A model generated the notes under the pieces. That model was not told where the DNA came from. It did not search any database and saw only the letters and a program-made list of their open reading frames with translations. Of a DNA stretch of 64,000 nt, positions 1-8,659 are shown in pieces. Made by a program: the position numbers and the translations under genes. Source of the stretch: an uncultured Paraprevotella sp. (GTDB taxonomy: Bacteria; Bacteroidota; Bacteroidia; Bacteroidales; Bacteroidaceae); NCBI GenBank assembly GCA_944321345.1, contig CALUKY010000008.1, forward strand, positions 1 through 64,000, read 5' to 3'. Position 1 is the stretch's first letter. Each line of letters begins with the position of its first letter.

Positions 1-42
1 GGTCTTAATTTTATGAAACGTAAGGAATACCGTAACGAATAG
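1..42 (+). CDS. possible 3' end of an upstream gene (partial)
   Basis: The first frame is open from the window edge to a TAG at 40-42, giving a short basic-acidic tail (KRKEYRNE). The other two forward frames stop at once. A tail this short could be chance, so the product is unknown. If real, it converges on the acetyltransferase that follows. Confidence 0.3.
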   Translation, partial: GLNFMKRKEYRNE

Positions 43-43
43 C

Positions 44-556
44 TTACAGACGTTTCCCCATTACCACACGCGGACTGTCGCCGTAAAGAGAAACTTCGGC
101 AAGTTCCTCGTATCCTATCGCCCGGATATTGTTCCGGGAATAAATATTATCGGGATGCACCGTGCATTGCAGATAGGCTATGCCTTGCTTCCTCAATTCA
201 GGCTCAGCTTCCAGCATCAGTCTCTGTTGCAGACGATGCCCCCGGAAATCCGGATTTACCGCCACAATGTCCATATAGGCCACCGAAAGTGCCGTATCAG
301 GCATCCAGGCATCCAGATAACGGTCAGCCACGGGCAACACAACAATCAGGACGGCAGCCATACGCTCTCCGCAAAAAGCTCCCCAAAGCAAGGTATGCTC
401 ATCCCGACACACCGTGTCAAGATAACCTTCCTCGTCTACAGCAAACCAGGATTTGTCGGATACCTGTTGCCACACATCCTGCACGAGACGGATCGCCTGC
501 GACGCTTCTTCCCGAGCGCACTGGCGAATACGAATTTCATCATTTTCTTTATTCAT
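44..556 (-). CDS. GNAT family N-acetyltransferase
   Basis: A 170-residue cytoplasmic protein of the GCN5-related acetyltransferase fold, which moves an acetyl group from acetyl-CoA to an amine; the substrate cannot be read from sequence. The acetyl-CoA loop is seen at residues about 98-114 (VAVNPDFRGHRLQQRLM, with the R/G-x-G/H pattern at 105-109). It is followed by a typical C-terminal strand-helix with HPDN at 134-137 and an Asn-rich helix leading to IGYE at 147-150. Length is normal for a single GNAT domain. The start codon lies only 25 bases from the divergent start of the next gene, so the two must share a very compact promoter region. Confidence 0.85.
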   Translation of the reverse strand: MNKENDEIRIRQCAREEASQAIRLVQDVWQQVSDKSWFAVDEEGYLDTVCRDEHTLLWGAFCGERMAAVLIVVLPVADRYLDAWMPDTALSVAYMDIVAVNPDFRGHRLQQRLMLEAEPELRKQGIAYLQCTVHPDNIYSRNNIRAIGYEELAEVSLYGDSPRVVMGKRL

Positions 557-581
557 GAATCAGTAACTTTATTATTACTTT

Positions 582-1202
582 ATGCCCAATACAAATTCAA
601 AAATCATCTTACTGGAAGTAGAAGAACACCCACTGGAACCTTTCTTGCCGCCCCATGCACGACTGCTGATGCTGGGTAGTTTTCCACCTCAGAAGAAACG
701 TTGGTGCATGGAATTTTTCTATCCGAACTGGATCAATGACATGTGGAGGCTGATGGGCTACATCTTCTACGGAAACCGTGAAGAATTTGTCAAAGCCGGA
801 GAAAAGACCTTTGACAAGGAAAAAATCATCCGCTTTCTGACACAACGCGGCATCGCACTCTACGATACTGCCAGTGCCGTACGCCGTCTGAAAGACAATG
901 CCTCGGACAAATTTCTGGAGATTGTACAGCCTACGGATCTCGACCTGCTGTTGCGACAGATACCGGAATGCCACACGATTGTGACCACCGGCGAAAAGGC
1001 CACTGAAACGATTTGCGCCTATTTCGGACAGACGCAGATGCCGGCAGTGGGTCAATACATCAGTTTCATGCACGGCGACCGTACCCTCCGTCTCTACCGG
1101 ATGCCTTCGAGTTCCAGAGCCTATCCCATGAAACTGGAACAGAAAGCCGTCTGCTATCGTGACATGATGATTCAAACGGGACTTCTCCGGGAAACTGAAT
1201 AA
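582..1202 (+). CDS. uracil-DNA glycosylase superfamily protein
   Basis: A 206-residue protein that looks like a member of the uracil-DNA glycosylase superfamily (Mug/UDG-like base-excision enzymes). Visible support is the N-terminal nucleotide-pocket segment LLMLGSFPP at residues 28-36, the FFYPNW segment at 45-50 in the position of the aromatic base-stacking residue, and the C-terminal motif MPSSSRAY at 174-181, which resembles the PSxSxxx DNA-intercalation motif of Mug-type enzymes. The exact base specificity is not evident. It is transcribed divergently from the acetyltransferase and ends inside a strong hairpin terminator. Family assignment is by motif resemblance only. Confidence 0.7.
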   Translation: MPNTNSKIILLEVEEHPLEPFLPPHARLLMLGSFPPQKKRWCMEFFYPNWINDMWRLMGYIFYGNREEFVKAGEKTFDKEKIIRFLTQRGIALYDTASAVRRLKDNASDKFLEIVQPTDLDLLLRQIPECHTIVTTGEKATETICAYFGQTQMPAVGQYISFMHGDRTLRLYRMPSSSRAYPMKLEQKAVCYRDMMIQTGLLRETE

Positions 1203-1228
1203 AGTTTCTCCGGAAAAGTCCCGTTTTT
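1175..1228 (+). terminator. rho-independent terminator
   Basis: Arms around ACGGGACTTCTCCGG and CCGGAAAAGTCCCGT form a long hairpin followed by five T. The left arm lies inside the last codons of the glycosylase-like gene, so stop codon and terminator overlap. Confidence 0.8.
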
Positions 1229-1232
1229 ATTT

Positions 1233-1652
1233 TCAAAACAGATTCTCCTTTTTGCGATAACCCGAACTGGTGAGCACGGCTACCAGCCTACCTTCTTCAT
1301 CAGTAATACGCACTTCGATAAAAGGTACCCGGGCGTGCGAAAAGACCTCTTCGGCCTCAGCATACACCCATCCACGGGCCACAGCACTCAGAAAAGTAAT
1401 CTGTGCATTCAGCGACAAGGTGAGCTGCCGGCGGCTGTTGGCCACAGCGGCAAAAGCCAGATCGGCCAGTGTAAACAGGGCACCTCCCTGACAAACGCCT
1501 CCTGCATTCAGATGCTTCTCGGTAACCAGCATGCGGGCCTTGGCATATCCCTCACGCACTTCCATCAACTCAACTCCTGCCTCGGCTGCAAATCGGTCGT
1601 GGAGGAGAATTTCTTTCAGTTTCTCCATAATCTGTTCTTTTTTAAAAATCAT
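1233..1652 (-). CDS. PaaI-type hotdog-fold thioesterase
   Basis: A 139-residue hotdog thioesterase that would hydrolyse acyl-CoA type thioesters in the cytoplasm. The signature helix is seen at GVCQGGALFTLADLAFAA. The catalytic-site HGG of PaaI relatives is QGG here, and the downstream Asp (LAD) is kept. Two starts are possible: ATG at 1652, directly after the receptor stop codon (TAAATG), or ATG at 1628 with an A/G-rich stretch before it. The second gives 131 residues beginning MEKLKEILL and fits the family better. The gene is the second of a two-gene unit with the TonB-dependent receptor. The CoA substrate is unknown. Confidence 0.85.
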   Translation of the reverse strand: MIFKKEQIMEKLKEILLHDRFAAEAGVELMEVREGYAKARMLVTEKHLNAGGVCQGGALFTLADLAFAAVANSRRQLTLSLNAQITFLSAVARGWVYAEAEEVFSHARVPFIEVRITDEEGRLVAVLTSSGYRKKENLF

Positions 1653-4169
1653 TTAGAAGCGGCAACGCAAGTCTATACCGATCTGCATCGGACGTCCCTG
1701 CTGCTCGAATCCGCGACTCATCGTTTCGAAATAGATCGTCTGATACTTGGTATTCAGGGCATTGTTGATCCACAGACCAATCTCTCCGTTGCCTTTATTC
1801 AGACTGATACGTCCGTTCAAGGTACCGTAAACCGACTGGCTCACATTATTCTGTTCCGTCCAGTAGATGCGTCCCGCACCACGGTAATTGGCATTTACGG
1901 TAATATTGTCCAGCCAGTTGCAATGCTTCAGGGCAAACACATACTGCGCTCCGGCACCAAAGGTGTGCATCGGCACGAACGGTACATATTTTCCGTTGTA
2001 GCTCACCTCATTTCCACTCTTGTCATTCGTCACATAGTCGGTAAAGGTAGCATGCGTATATCCATAGTTTCCATTCAGCGTAAAGGCATCGGTGATGCGT
2101 GCCACTACAGCAGCCTCAGCACCCACACTGCGGCTCTTGCCGGCGTTCACCGTAGTACGTCCCAGTCCGCTCTGCGCAAAACGGGAAATCTGCTGATTGC
2201 GGGTATCCATGTAATAAGCGGCTACATCAGCCTGCACCTTACCGTCGAACAGAGTTGTATGTGCGCCCACCTCATAGTTCCAGGAATATTCCGGCTTGTA
2301 CAAAGTGGCTTTCTCCACATCCGTTTCTACCGACTGCGACAAGCGGTTCAGAATACCGGTCACCTGGTCCTTGATATTCTGAGGTACCATCGGAGTAGCG
2401 TTTATCACGGGAATAGTTACATCAGCCACATCCTTCATGTTCATGCTCTGCATGTCACCCTGCAAGATATCCGAAAACATCTGAATGTTGTAGCCTCCCG
2501 AACGGTATCCTTTAGATACGGTGGCATAGATATTGTTCTGACTGTTGAAATCATATTTCAAGGCCACCTTCGGCAACCACTGCAAATAACCGTGGTTCAG
2601 TTCTCCCTGATAATAGATGCTCTTTTCAAAAGTCTGCGCCGGCACCATGGTGATTTCCTTATTGGCCGGAGTCAGTTTTCCGGAGAGCGCATAGGTATGC
2701 GTATATCCGCAACCGGTATTGTAGTCCAGGTTCAAATGTTCGTAATCCAAACGCATACCCAAGGTAAGCGAAAGTCCTTTGGCACCGAACAGGTCATTAA
2801 AGGTGGACTGATGGAACACGGCTCCGTTCCAGACCGGAGTGCTGAAGTTACCCTCTATCGGCAATGTCTGACCGTTGATGATATCACTGAACACAAAGTT
2901 CATGGTCATCGGTCCCATGCTGATCGGCGGCATATATTTATTGGCCATGCCGTTTACCATTCCGTTCAGCCATGCCAGTCCGTCTTTACGGAAGGTTACC
3001 GGTGCTTCGGTATCAAGCCACTGGTAGAATCCGTTCACTCCGGTGGTCCACTGCCAGCGATGACCGGGCTTGGACTTGAATACCAGTTCCTCACTGACGG
3101 TCTTGGAGTTCTGCTTCTGAACCATGGTATAGATGTCCTGCTCCGTGAAATCCTGATCCAGATCCATCTGATCTTTCAGATACTGAAATCCCGTCACACT
3201 GCTGAGGATAAAGTTATCTGCCTGATGCTCCAGGTTCAATCCACCATTCAACAGGTTACGTTTGTATCCGCTTTCGTTATTGTATGCAATCTTACCGATA
3301 TAGTCCTTGCGGTCTTCTTCCCCACTCACCAGTCCGGTGTAGGCATAAGGATAACCGCCCTGATCGGTAAATTCATAATTCAGGGTGAAGTCCAGCTTCA
3401 GATTCTCCTTCGGCAGATAGATGGCACGGAAACGACCTCCGAACTCATCTCCCTTGTCGATTTTATTGTTATTGCGCGCTACATTTTCAAAGAAACCGCC
3501 CTTATGCTCATAGAACAGGTTGGCCGAAAAGGCAAACTGATCCGAAATGCGGTGATAGTGACTCACGGAAGCCTTATAATTATTATAGGTAGCGGCACTC
3601 AAAGTCAAGTCAGTTCCCTGATAAGTGAACGGCGACTTGGTGTAGATACGGATCAAGCCACCCATCGTATTGCGTCCGTAAAGTGTTCCCTGAGGTCCGC
3701 GCAATACATCAATACGTTCAATATCTGAATAATTGAAGTCAAATGCCGACTTGTCTATGAAAGGAATATTATCCACATACAGTCCCACAGCCGGTGTGTT
3801 GATACGTGAACCGATACCACGCACATAAACCGAAGTGGTCAGTTTGGAGCCGTAATCCGGAATAAACAGATTGGGCACCAGTCCGGTAAGCGCTTTCACC
3901 GAGTTCACGCCGTTGTTCCGCATATCCTGTTGTGACAGTGAAGTTGAGGAAAGCGACTGCTGTCGCAAGCGATTATTCTCTTTAGGCGTAGCGATAATGA
4001 CCAGTTCTTCAATATCCATCAGTTTTGCCGTATCCGCTACGGCAGCCACGGGTACTGTCTTTTCCAAGACAGATTCAGTTTCAACGTGTGAAGCTGCCGC
4101 CATAGAACCGGCAGCCAGAGTTGCAGCAAAAGTGCAAAGCGGTCTTAAATTCTTATGTCCTTTCTTCAT
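1653..4169 (-). CDS. TonB-dependent outer-membrane receptor
   Basis: An 838-residue outer-membrane receptor that would import a scarce ligand, such as a metal chelate or vitamin, using TonB energy. Residues 1-26 are a signal peptide, DIEELVIIATP near 52-62 looks like a TonB box, and 62-180 is the plug domain with the typical YVRGIGS and RGPQGTLYGRNT segments. The rest is beta-barrel ending in an aromatic residue (RCRF). It has no carboxypeptidase-like N-terminal domain and no SusD neighbour, so it is not a SusC-type glycan importer. I chose the ATG at 4169 because the alternative at 4226 lies upstream of the -7 box and reads an atypical leader. The ligand is unknown. The thioesterase follows with no spacing. 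Confidence 0.9.
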   Translation of the reverse strand: MKKGHKNLRPLCTFAATLAAGSMAAASHVETESVLEKTVPVAAVADTAKLMDIEELVIIATPKENNRLRQQSLSSTSLSQQDMRNNGVNSVKALTGLVPNLFIPDYGSKLTTSVYVRGIGSRINTPAVGLYVDNIPFIDKSAFDFNYSDIERIDVLRGPQGTLYGRNTMGGLIRIYTKSPFTYQGTDLTLSAATYNNYKASVSHYHRISDQFAFSANLFYEHKGGFFENVARNNNKIDKGDEFGGRFRAIYLPKENLKLDFTLNYEFTDQGGYPYAYTGLVSGEEDRKDYIGKIAYNNESGYKRNLLNGGLNLEHQADNFILSSVTGFQYLKDQMDLDQDFTEQDIYTMVQKQNSKTVSEELVFKSKPGHRWQWTTGVNGFYQWLDTEAPVTFRKDGLAWLNGMVNGMANKYMPPISMGPMTMNFVFSDIINGQTLPIEGNFSTPVWNGAVFHQSTFNDLFGAKGLSLTLGMRLDYEHLNLDYNTGCGYTHTYALSGKLTPANKEITMVPAQTFEKSIYYQGELNHGYLQWLPKVALKYDFNSQNNIYATVSKGYRSGGYNIQMFSDILQGDMQSMNMKDVADVTIPVINATPMVPQNIKDQVTGILNRLSQSVETDVEKATLYKPEYSWNYEVGAHTTLFDGKVQADVAAYYMDTRNQQISRFAQSGLGRTTVNAGKSRSVGAEAAVVARITDAFTLNGNYGYTHATFTDYVTNDKSGNEVSYNGKYVPFVPMHTFGAGAQYVFALKHCNWLDNITVNANYRGAGRIYWTEQNNVSQSVYGTLNGRISLNKGNGEIGLWINNALNTKYQTIYFETMSRGFEQQGRPMQIGIDLRCRF

Positions 4170-4200
4170 CGATTTATTTTGTTCTTGTTTTTTCCGGGTG

Positions 4201-4208
4201 CAAAGTAA
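4201..4208 (-). promoter_or_regulatory. Bacteroides-type -7 box of the TonB receptor
   Basis: On the minus strand this reads TTACTTTG, close to the Bacteroides -7 consensus TAnnTTTG. It sits 32 bases before the chosen receptor start and supports that start over the longer one. Confidence 0.6.
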
Positions 4209-4229
4209 CGGAAAAAAGAAAGGCACGGC

Positions 4230-4249
4230 AATCCTAATTTATTAGGATT
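4230..4249. promoter_or_regulatory. 8-bp inverted repeat upstream of receptor promoter (candidate operator)
   Basis: AATCCTAA-TTTA-TTAGGATT is a perfect dyad centred about 35 bases upstream of the -7 box. No T-run follows in the minus direction, so it does not look like a terminator. It overlaps the expected -33 region, where a repressor or activator would bind. Confidence 0.4.
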
Positions 4250-4405
4250 TTTATCAGCACAGCTCTCTAGCGAATTGGCACAAACTTCAAAGGTTTATTC
4301 CATAAAACCAATCAAAGAGGATATGAATTACATAACAAAATTACTGAAAAAATCCAGCTCACAATATACCAAGCCATGATCTGAAAATGATATCAGAAGA
4401 ATTCA

Positions 4406-6886
4406 TTAAGGAACAGCCATGCGCAAAGTCTGATTTCCACAACGGAAAATATAAATTCCGGCAGGCAAGGCAAGATACCCGGCATTCTGTGTCTGATATA
4501 AAAGACTTCCATCCGGACTATAAACACAAAGCGGATCAGACATGAAAGAAGAAACAAAAATTCCTCCCGGAACTATTTTTATCTGTTCAAGAAGCCCTCT
4601 GTCAGTCTGCATATTCTCTATTCCTGTCGGCAGTTCTCTAATATCCAACCGATTCCACCCGTTTGCTTGCAGATACCCCATAATACTACCGGCCGGAACC
4701 AGCAATAGACAGGTCTCCGGAACATTTCCGAAAAGAAGGATATTGGCCTCTACCGGAACCGTCATCATACTTTGCACCTCCTGTAAAGACTGACAATTAT
4801 AAAAAGCCTTCTCACCGATTGCGGCCAATGTGGACGGCAAAGTCAGTTTCTGCATCTGTCTGCATTCAGCCAAAACATGACTACCCAATACGGTTAACCC
4901 TTCTGCAAAATGGAATTCCTGGAGTTTCGAATTGTAATAGAATGCAGAATCACCGACTTCCTTTAATGCTGTTTCCTTATTCTCGAAACCGATACGCTGC
5001 AAGCTGACACAATAAGCAAAAGCAGAACTTCCTATACGCTCAACAGTAGAAGGTAAGGTAATTTCAGGAAGCAGACGGCAATTCTCAAAGGCACGGTGGG
5101 GTATTTCCTTCAACTGGGTAGAGGGATCAAATTCCACAATCTTCACCGGCGCGTCCAACAAAAACTCCTGCGGCAAACGAATGACATCACGCCCAATAAC
5201 CACCTTGTCAAATTCATTTCCCGCCAAACAGCTTTCATCACACTCGGGAACATTCCATACCAAACCATTCCGGGCCGTGCATCCGTAAAAAGCTCCAGGA
5301 TCGGCATGGGGAATACAATGATTGACAACCACCTCGGATAAAATGCAACCACCGAATACCATATTGCCGATACTATCCAAAGTTGCCGGCAATACCATAT
5401 TCTGATTTAATCCGGAAGCTCTGAAAGCCATAGGCCCTAACACCTTCAGTTTCTGTGAGAACGGAAAGTTCTTCAACAGGGAGCATTCGCTGAAGGCATT
5501 TTCCGAAATAACCTCTACATTCTCTCCTCCTACAACTTCTTTTAAATTACCACAACGCAAAAACAAGGCATCAGGCAACACGCGAACTGTGTTTCCCAAA
5601 TGAACCGATGCGATCTGCTCGCAGAACTGAAAGATGGATTTTCCGGAAGCCTCGGGCACATGGTAATCTACATGTTCCAAAGAGGTACACCCTTGAAACG
5701 CCTCATCACCGACCTCTTCCAAAGAGGCTGGTAAGGATATGGTTTTCAAAGCGGATAGATCCCGAAAAGCCCATCTGCCAATATTCTTTATTCCCTCGGG
5801 CAATTTTATTTCCGAAAGTTCCCGACAGCCGTCAAAACACCTTTCGCCGATATATTTCAGAGACGACGGCAAGTTGATATGCTTCAAGCCGGACTCATAG
5901 AACAATTCATCCCCCAAACCTTTGGTATCCGGACGCAAATCAACAGTTCCACCGTTCTGCGCCGCAAATCCCCATTGCATTTCACAGGCAAAACCCTGAA
6001 TATAACGTATTCCCCCTTCATAAGGCAAGCTGTTAAACCAGGGAGTGGCGAAAAAGGCATCATTTCCTAATTTATCAATATCATTGCATAAGTATACAGA
6101 ATCCAACTTTTCACAACTGTAAAAAGAGCTCGCGCCTATCTCCTGCAAATACGGATCACCAACCAGACATTCCAAAGAAGAACACTGCCAGAAAGCCTGA
6201 TCGCCTATGCTTCGTACACCTTCCAGACGTAATGTATCCACCAAAGACTCACAAGCATAGAAAGCATAATCCTCAATGGTATCTGCCTGAAGAGTTTCTG
6301 AAGAAAGACGCAGGGATGAGCAATTCGTAAAAGCCGAATAACGGACACAAGAAAGATCCTCAGGCCACGTAACCTTCCTCAGATTGCTGCATTTATAAAA
6401 TGTTTGCTTCCCGATCACATTCAACATAGAAGGTAAACGGACCTCCTGCAAAGACTCATTTCCATAAAAAAGAGCACTTAAATCATTGGTATATATACGG
6501 TGCCACTGATTCAGGGTATGAGTTTCTGTACGCAATGTATCCGAATAGTAATAATAATTGGTATAGGTGTTTATCGTTTCTCCGGGAACCACACGATAAC
6601 AGAAGCCATCACCAGTCGGACGGGCATGCGTCATATCCAGAAAAACCATATCCTGAAGTTTCCCCTCAGCCTTAGCCAAAACAGCCAGATCCGCACCTCC
6701 CAACGGCCCGTTTATAGTAAGACTGTCAATCCTCTCCGACATACACTGGTCCAATAACTCAGAAAGTTGTCCGCTTTTTGTTGTCGTCAAATACTCATGT
6801 GTACCCTCTGCACACAGAGAAAAGGTTCCTAACCAAAAGGCCACTGTACAAAGCAGCCGATAAAAATTTTCGTTTACAATTCTCAT
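4406..6886 (-). CDS. BspA-like leucine-rich-repeat surface protein with C-terminal sorting-like tail
   Basis: An 826-residue exported protein. An N-terminal hydrophobic stretch (LLCTVAFWLGTFSLC) is a signal peptide. The bulk consists of treponemal/BspA-type leucine-rich repeats (LRR_5 family) with recurring LPSSLKYIGERCFDGC-like units, a family linked to surface binding. The last 70 residues are different: VYSPDGSLLYQTQ, then LPAGIYIFRCGNQTLRMAV, which resembles the C-terminal sorting domain seen on type IX secretion substrates and on many Bacteroides secreted proteins. It has its own promoter and about 180 bases of spacing to the receptor downstream. The binding partner is unknown. Confidence 0.85.
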   Translation of the reverse strand: MRIVNENFYRLLCTVAFWLGTFSLCAEGTHEYLTTTKSGQLSELLDQCMSERIDSLTINGPLGGADLAVLAKAEGKLQDMVFLDMTHARPTGDGFCYRVVPGETINTYTNYYYYSDTLRTETHTLNQWHRIYTNDLSALFYGNESLQEVRLPSMLNVIGKQTFYKCSNLRKVTWPEDLSCVRYSAFTNCSSLRLSSETLQADTIEDYAFYACESLVDTLRLEGVRSIGDQAFWQCSSLECLVGDPYLQEIGASSFYSCEKLDSVYLCNDIDKLGNDAFFATPWFNSLPYEGGIRYIQGFACEMQWGFAAQNGGTVDLRPDTKGLGDELFYESGLKHINLPSSLKYIGERCFDGCRELSEIKLPEGIKNIGRWAFRDLSALKTISLPASLEEVGDEAFQGCTSLEHVDYHVPEASGKSIFQFCEQIASVHLGNTVRVLPDALFLRCGNLKEVVGGENVEVISENAFSECSLLKNFPFSQKLKVLGPMAFRASGLNQNMVLPATLDSIGNMVFGGCILSEVVVNHCIPHADPGAFYGCTARNGLVWNVPECDESCLAGNEFDKVVIGRDVIRLPQEFLLDAPVKIVEFDPSTQLKEIPHRAFENCRLLPEITLPSTVERIGSSAFAYCVSLQRIGFENKETALKEVGDSAFYYNSKLQEFHFAEGLTVLGSHVLAECRQMQKLTLPSTLAAIGEKAFYNCQSLQEVQSMMTVPVEANILLFGNVPETCLLLVPAGSIMGYLQANGWNRLDIRELPTGIENMQTDRGLLEQIKIVPGGIFVSSFMSDPLCVYSPDGSLLYQTQNAGYLALPAGIYIFRCGNQTLRMAVP

Positions 6887-6934
6887 GGCACATTCATTTA
6901 AGGGGTAAAAAATAGATTTACAAACTCATCATTG

Positions 6935-6942
6935 CAAATGTA
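6935..6942 (-). promoter_or_regulatory. -7 box of the LRR protein gene
   Basis: Reads TACATTTG on the minus strand, an exact TAnnTTTG match 49 bases upstream of the start codon. Confidence 0.7.
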
Positions 6943-7395
6943 AATAAAATTATTCATAAAACCCATTATATATATTTTTTAACAGTATTCATGTTAACCA
7001 ATTTAATATTTTCCAAAATCAAGCTCTCAGAGTTCAAAATATACATCGTTGCTGGAGAAATCTTCAAAAAATCAAGATCTCAGCAAGCTAATTATAGAGC
7101 AAACCATTATATTACAACACCTTAAATTAATTATCCATACCATTTTCATCTGCCGAAATAGAGAAAAAAGCTGCCAGAAAGAAGCTAAGAAAAAAATCTT
7201 CCTGATGTTTTCAAATGATCTTCTCGATAACTTTTTTAAAACTTCAGGGAGTTTTTTTACTCACACCACTCATTTTTCCAAACAGAACGACAGTATAGTC
7301 CCGTCTTTTTTGCATAAAAAGCGTATATTTATCGCATACAACAAAGAATATACAATCCCACCCTGAATAAATATACTCTTTTCTTGGCAGAATAT

Positions 7396-7421
7396 CCTTT
7401 TTATCACAGCGGATAAAAAGG
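7396..7421. repeat. 10-bp perfect inverted repeat
   Basis: CCTTTTTATC-acagcg-GATAAAAAGG. No T-run follows directly, so it may be a protein-binding dyad or a structured RNA element rather than a terminator. Confidence 0.4.
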
Positions 7422-7562
7422 GTTACAGACAAGGAAACTTTAATAAACATTAAAAACCAATACTACGTTTTAGCATGGGAACTTTTCTAAAAACCCGATA
7501 AAAATTAGTCCTCAATAAAAACAGAAACCGATCTATTATTTGCAAATCCGTATGAATTTCAT

Positions 7563-7570
7563 TATTTTTG
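7563..7570 (+). promoter_or_regulatory. -7 box for the winged-helix regulator
   Basis: TATTTTTG matches TAnnTTTG, 88 bases before the ATG at 7658. This indicates that transcription begins upstream of the displaced N-terminal fragment rather than at the later ATG at 7779. Confidence 0.55.
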
Positions 7571-7657
7571 TAATAAAACCCAAAAGAAACGGTCCTATCA
7601 AAAAAAATACCCGATTGGTAAACCATGAATAAAAACATAAAGAAAATCTGAAAAGTT

Positions 7658-7753
7658 ATGAAACGCCCAATACTACCTCTTACCGTATTCCTGGCTTTAA
7701 TAACAAGCGCTATCCTTATCAGGAAACTACAACTACCGCATTGCCCAAAATGA
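7658..7753 (+). pseudogene. displaced N-terminal fragment of the winged-helix regulator (frameshift)
   Basis: An ATG at 7658 opens a 31-codon frame whose first 21 residues (MKRPILPLTVFLALITSAIL) form a membrane segment, then it stops at TGA 7751-7753. The regulator frame is open from 7704 onward and reads GNYNYRIAQNEITADLNQAL just before its first ATG at 7779. The two frames overlap between 7704 and 7750, and joining them needs a one-base skip. This is what an interrupted two-membrane-segment regulator would look like. It could also be an assembly error or, less likely, programmed frameshifting. Confidence 0.65.
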
Positions 7754-7778
7754 AATAACTGCCGATCTGAATCAGGCT

Positions 7779-8504
7779 TTGGCCAAACTGATTGAGGACA
7801 ATACAGTATCTGTAATCCCACAAGACACAATCATAGCCTACAAACAGCTACAGGAAACAGCTTGTGGTGAAGTCATGATAGCACTGTCAGACGAAAGATT
7901 CCGTCGCTATCTGAAAAAACTGAACGTGAAAGAATCGGCCTACCTTACTTTTTATATTGTAGGACAGGACAACCCTCATCTTCCACTATCGGAACAGAAC
8001 ATATACAGCGATACGATACTCCTTAAAAACAAACATTCGGGAGAAATCTTGGCCCTAAAGGGATACAGCCAGCTGTCATCAGCAGCAATCTTCAGTATGT
8101 CTGACCAACGCATGTCCATAGCCTTCATGATTGCCGCATTGCTTTGGGGCGCCTTTTCTTTTGCTTATCTGAAAAAGAATCAACAAACGGAAGAAATCAG
8201 TGTGACCAATTTCGGCGGCCTGTCTTATTCGGAAAACGAAGGACGCTTCTATGATGCCACCCAGCTTCCTATTCACTTCACCCCCATGCAACAACAGTTT
8301 ATGAGTTTGCTATGGGAAGCTCCATCACACACCCTCTCTAAAAAAGAGATTTGTGATGCACTCTGGCCCGGAAAAGAAGATGCCAATGATACCCTGTATA
8401 CCCTTGTGCGGAGACTGAAACCGGTTATAGAACAACATACTGACCTGAAAATAACCGCTGACAGATGTGGCAGATATATTCTGAAAATCAAAGATATAGA
8501 TTAA
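7779..8504 (+). CDS. membrane-anchored winged-helix transcriptional regulator (5' end frameshifted)
   Basis: As read from the ATG at 7779 this is 241 residues: an extracytoplasmic domain (1-110), a membrane segment at about 112-131 (MSIAFMIAALLWGAFSFAYL), and a C-terminal OmpR/PhoB-type winged-helix DNA-binding domain at 145-241. The true N-terminus, with a first membrane helix, lies in another frame (7658-7753). The intact form would be a one-component sensor: periplasmic domain, then cytoplasmic DNA-binding domain, like ToxR but in the opposite order. No receiver domain or phosphoacceptor is present. The last 64 codons are duplicated at 10224-10418. By position it probably controlled the outer-membrane protein and protease genes beyond the ATPase. 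Confidence 0.75.
   Translation: MAKLIEDNTVSVIPQDTIIAYKQLQETACGEVMIALSDERFRRYLKKLNVKESAYLTFYIVGQDNPHLPLSEQNIYSDTILLKNKHSGEILALKGYSQLSSAAIFSMSDQRMSIAFMIAALLWGAFSFAYLKKNQQTEEISVTNFGGLSYSENEGRFYDATQLPIHFTPMQQQFMSLLWEAPSHTLSKKEICDALWPGKEDANDTLYTLVRRLKPVIEQHTDLKITADRCGRYILKIKDID
8310..8504 (+). repeat. 195-bp direct repeat, copy 1 (3' end of regulator gene)
   Basis: Matches 10224-10418 with one difference (ATAACCGCTG here, ATAGCCGCTG there). It covers the last 64 codons and stop of the winged-helix domain. The offset between copies is 1914 bases. Confidence 0.95.
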
Positions 8505-8616
8505 CATCCGTATCTTTGTCCTTCCAAATAAAGTGTTTTATATCTTCATAAACTTATAGATTATCCGTTGGCGGAATTAAAATCCGTTGTTATACCTGTT
8601 TTCCAATAAAATTATT

Positions 8617-8624
8617 TATCTTTG
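8617..8624 (+). promoter_or_regulatory. -7 box of the AAA-ATPase gene
   Basis: TATCTTTG, an exact TAnnTTTG match 36 bases before the ATG at 8660. The ATPase gene therefore carries its own promoter within the repeat-bounded segment. Confidence 0.65.
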
Positions 8625-8659
8625 TTCTAATTGAATACAAAGTTTAATGTGCATCAATT

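Larger units (their letters stand above)
6887..7562. other. AT-rich intergenic region with no convincing gene
   Basis: It contains the minus-strand promoter of the LRR gene at its left edge and a perfect 10-bp inverted repeat at 7396-7421 (CCTTTTTATC / GATAAAAAGG). Short open frames here (7049-7366 plus, 7244-7450 minus) have Lys/Phe/Ile-rich low-complexity translations and no motif, so I do not call them. Confidence 0.6.

Noticed and set aside
1335-3728. 797-codon open frame antisense to the TonB receptor
   Set aside because: It lies opposite a receptor with clear plug and barrel features. The translation is Ser/His/Ile-rich without motifs and is a codon-bias mirror of the real gene.
7238-7255. 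AAAACT-AGTTTT hairpin with T-run
   Set aside because: The stem is only 6 bp and there is no gene to terminate.
7049-7366. 105-codon plus-strand ORF in the AT-rich gap
   Set aside because: Lys/Phe/Ile-rich low-complexity translation, no ribosome site, no family resemblance.
7244-7450. 68-codon minus-strand ORF
   Set aside because: Overlaps other chance frames and a 10-bp inverted repeat; no motif.
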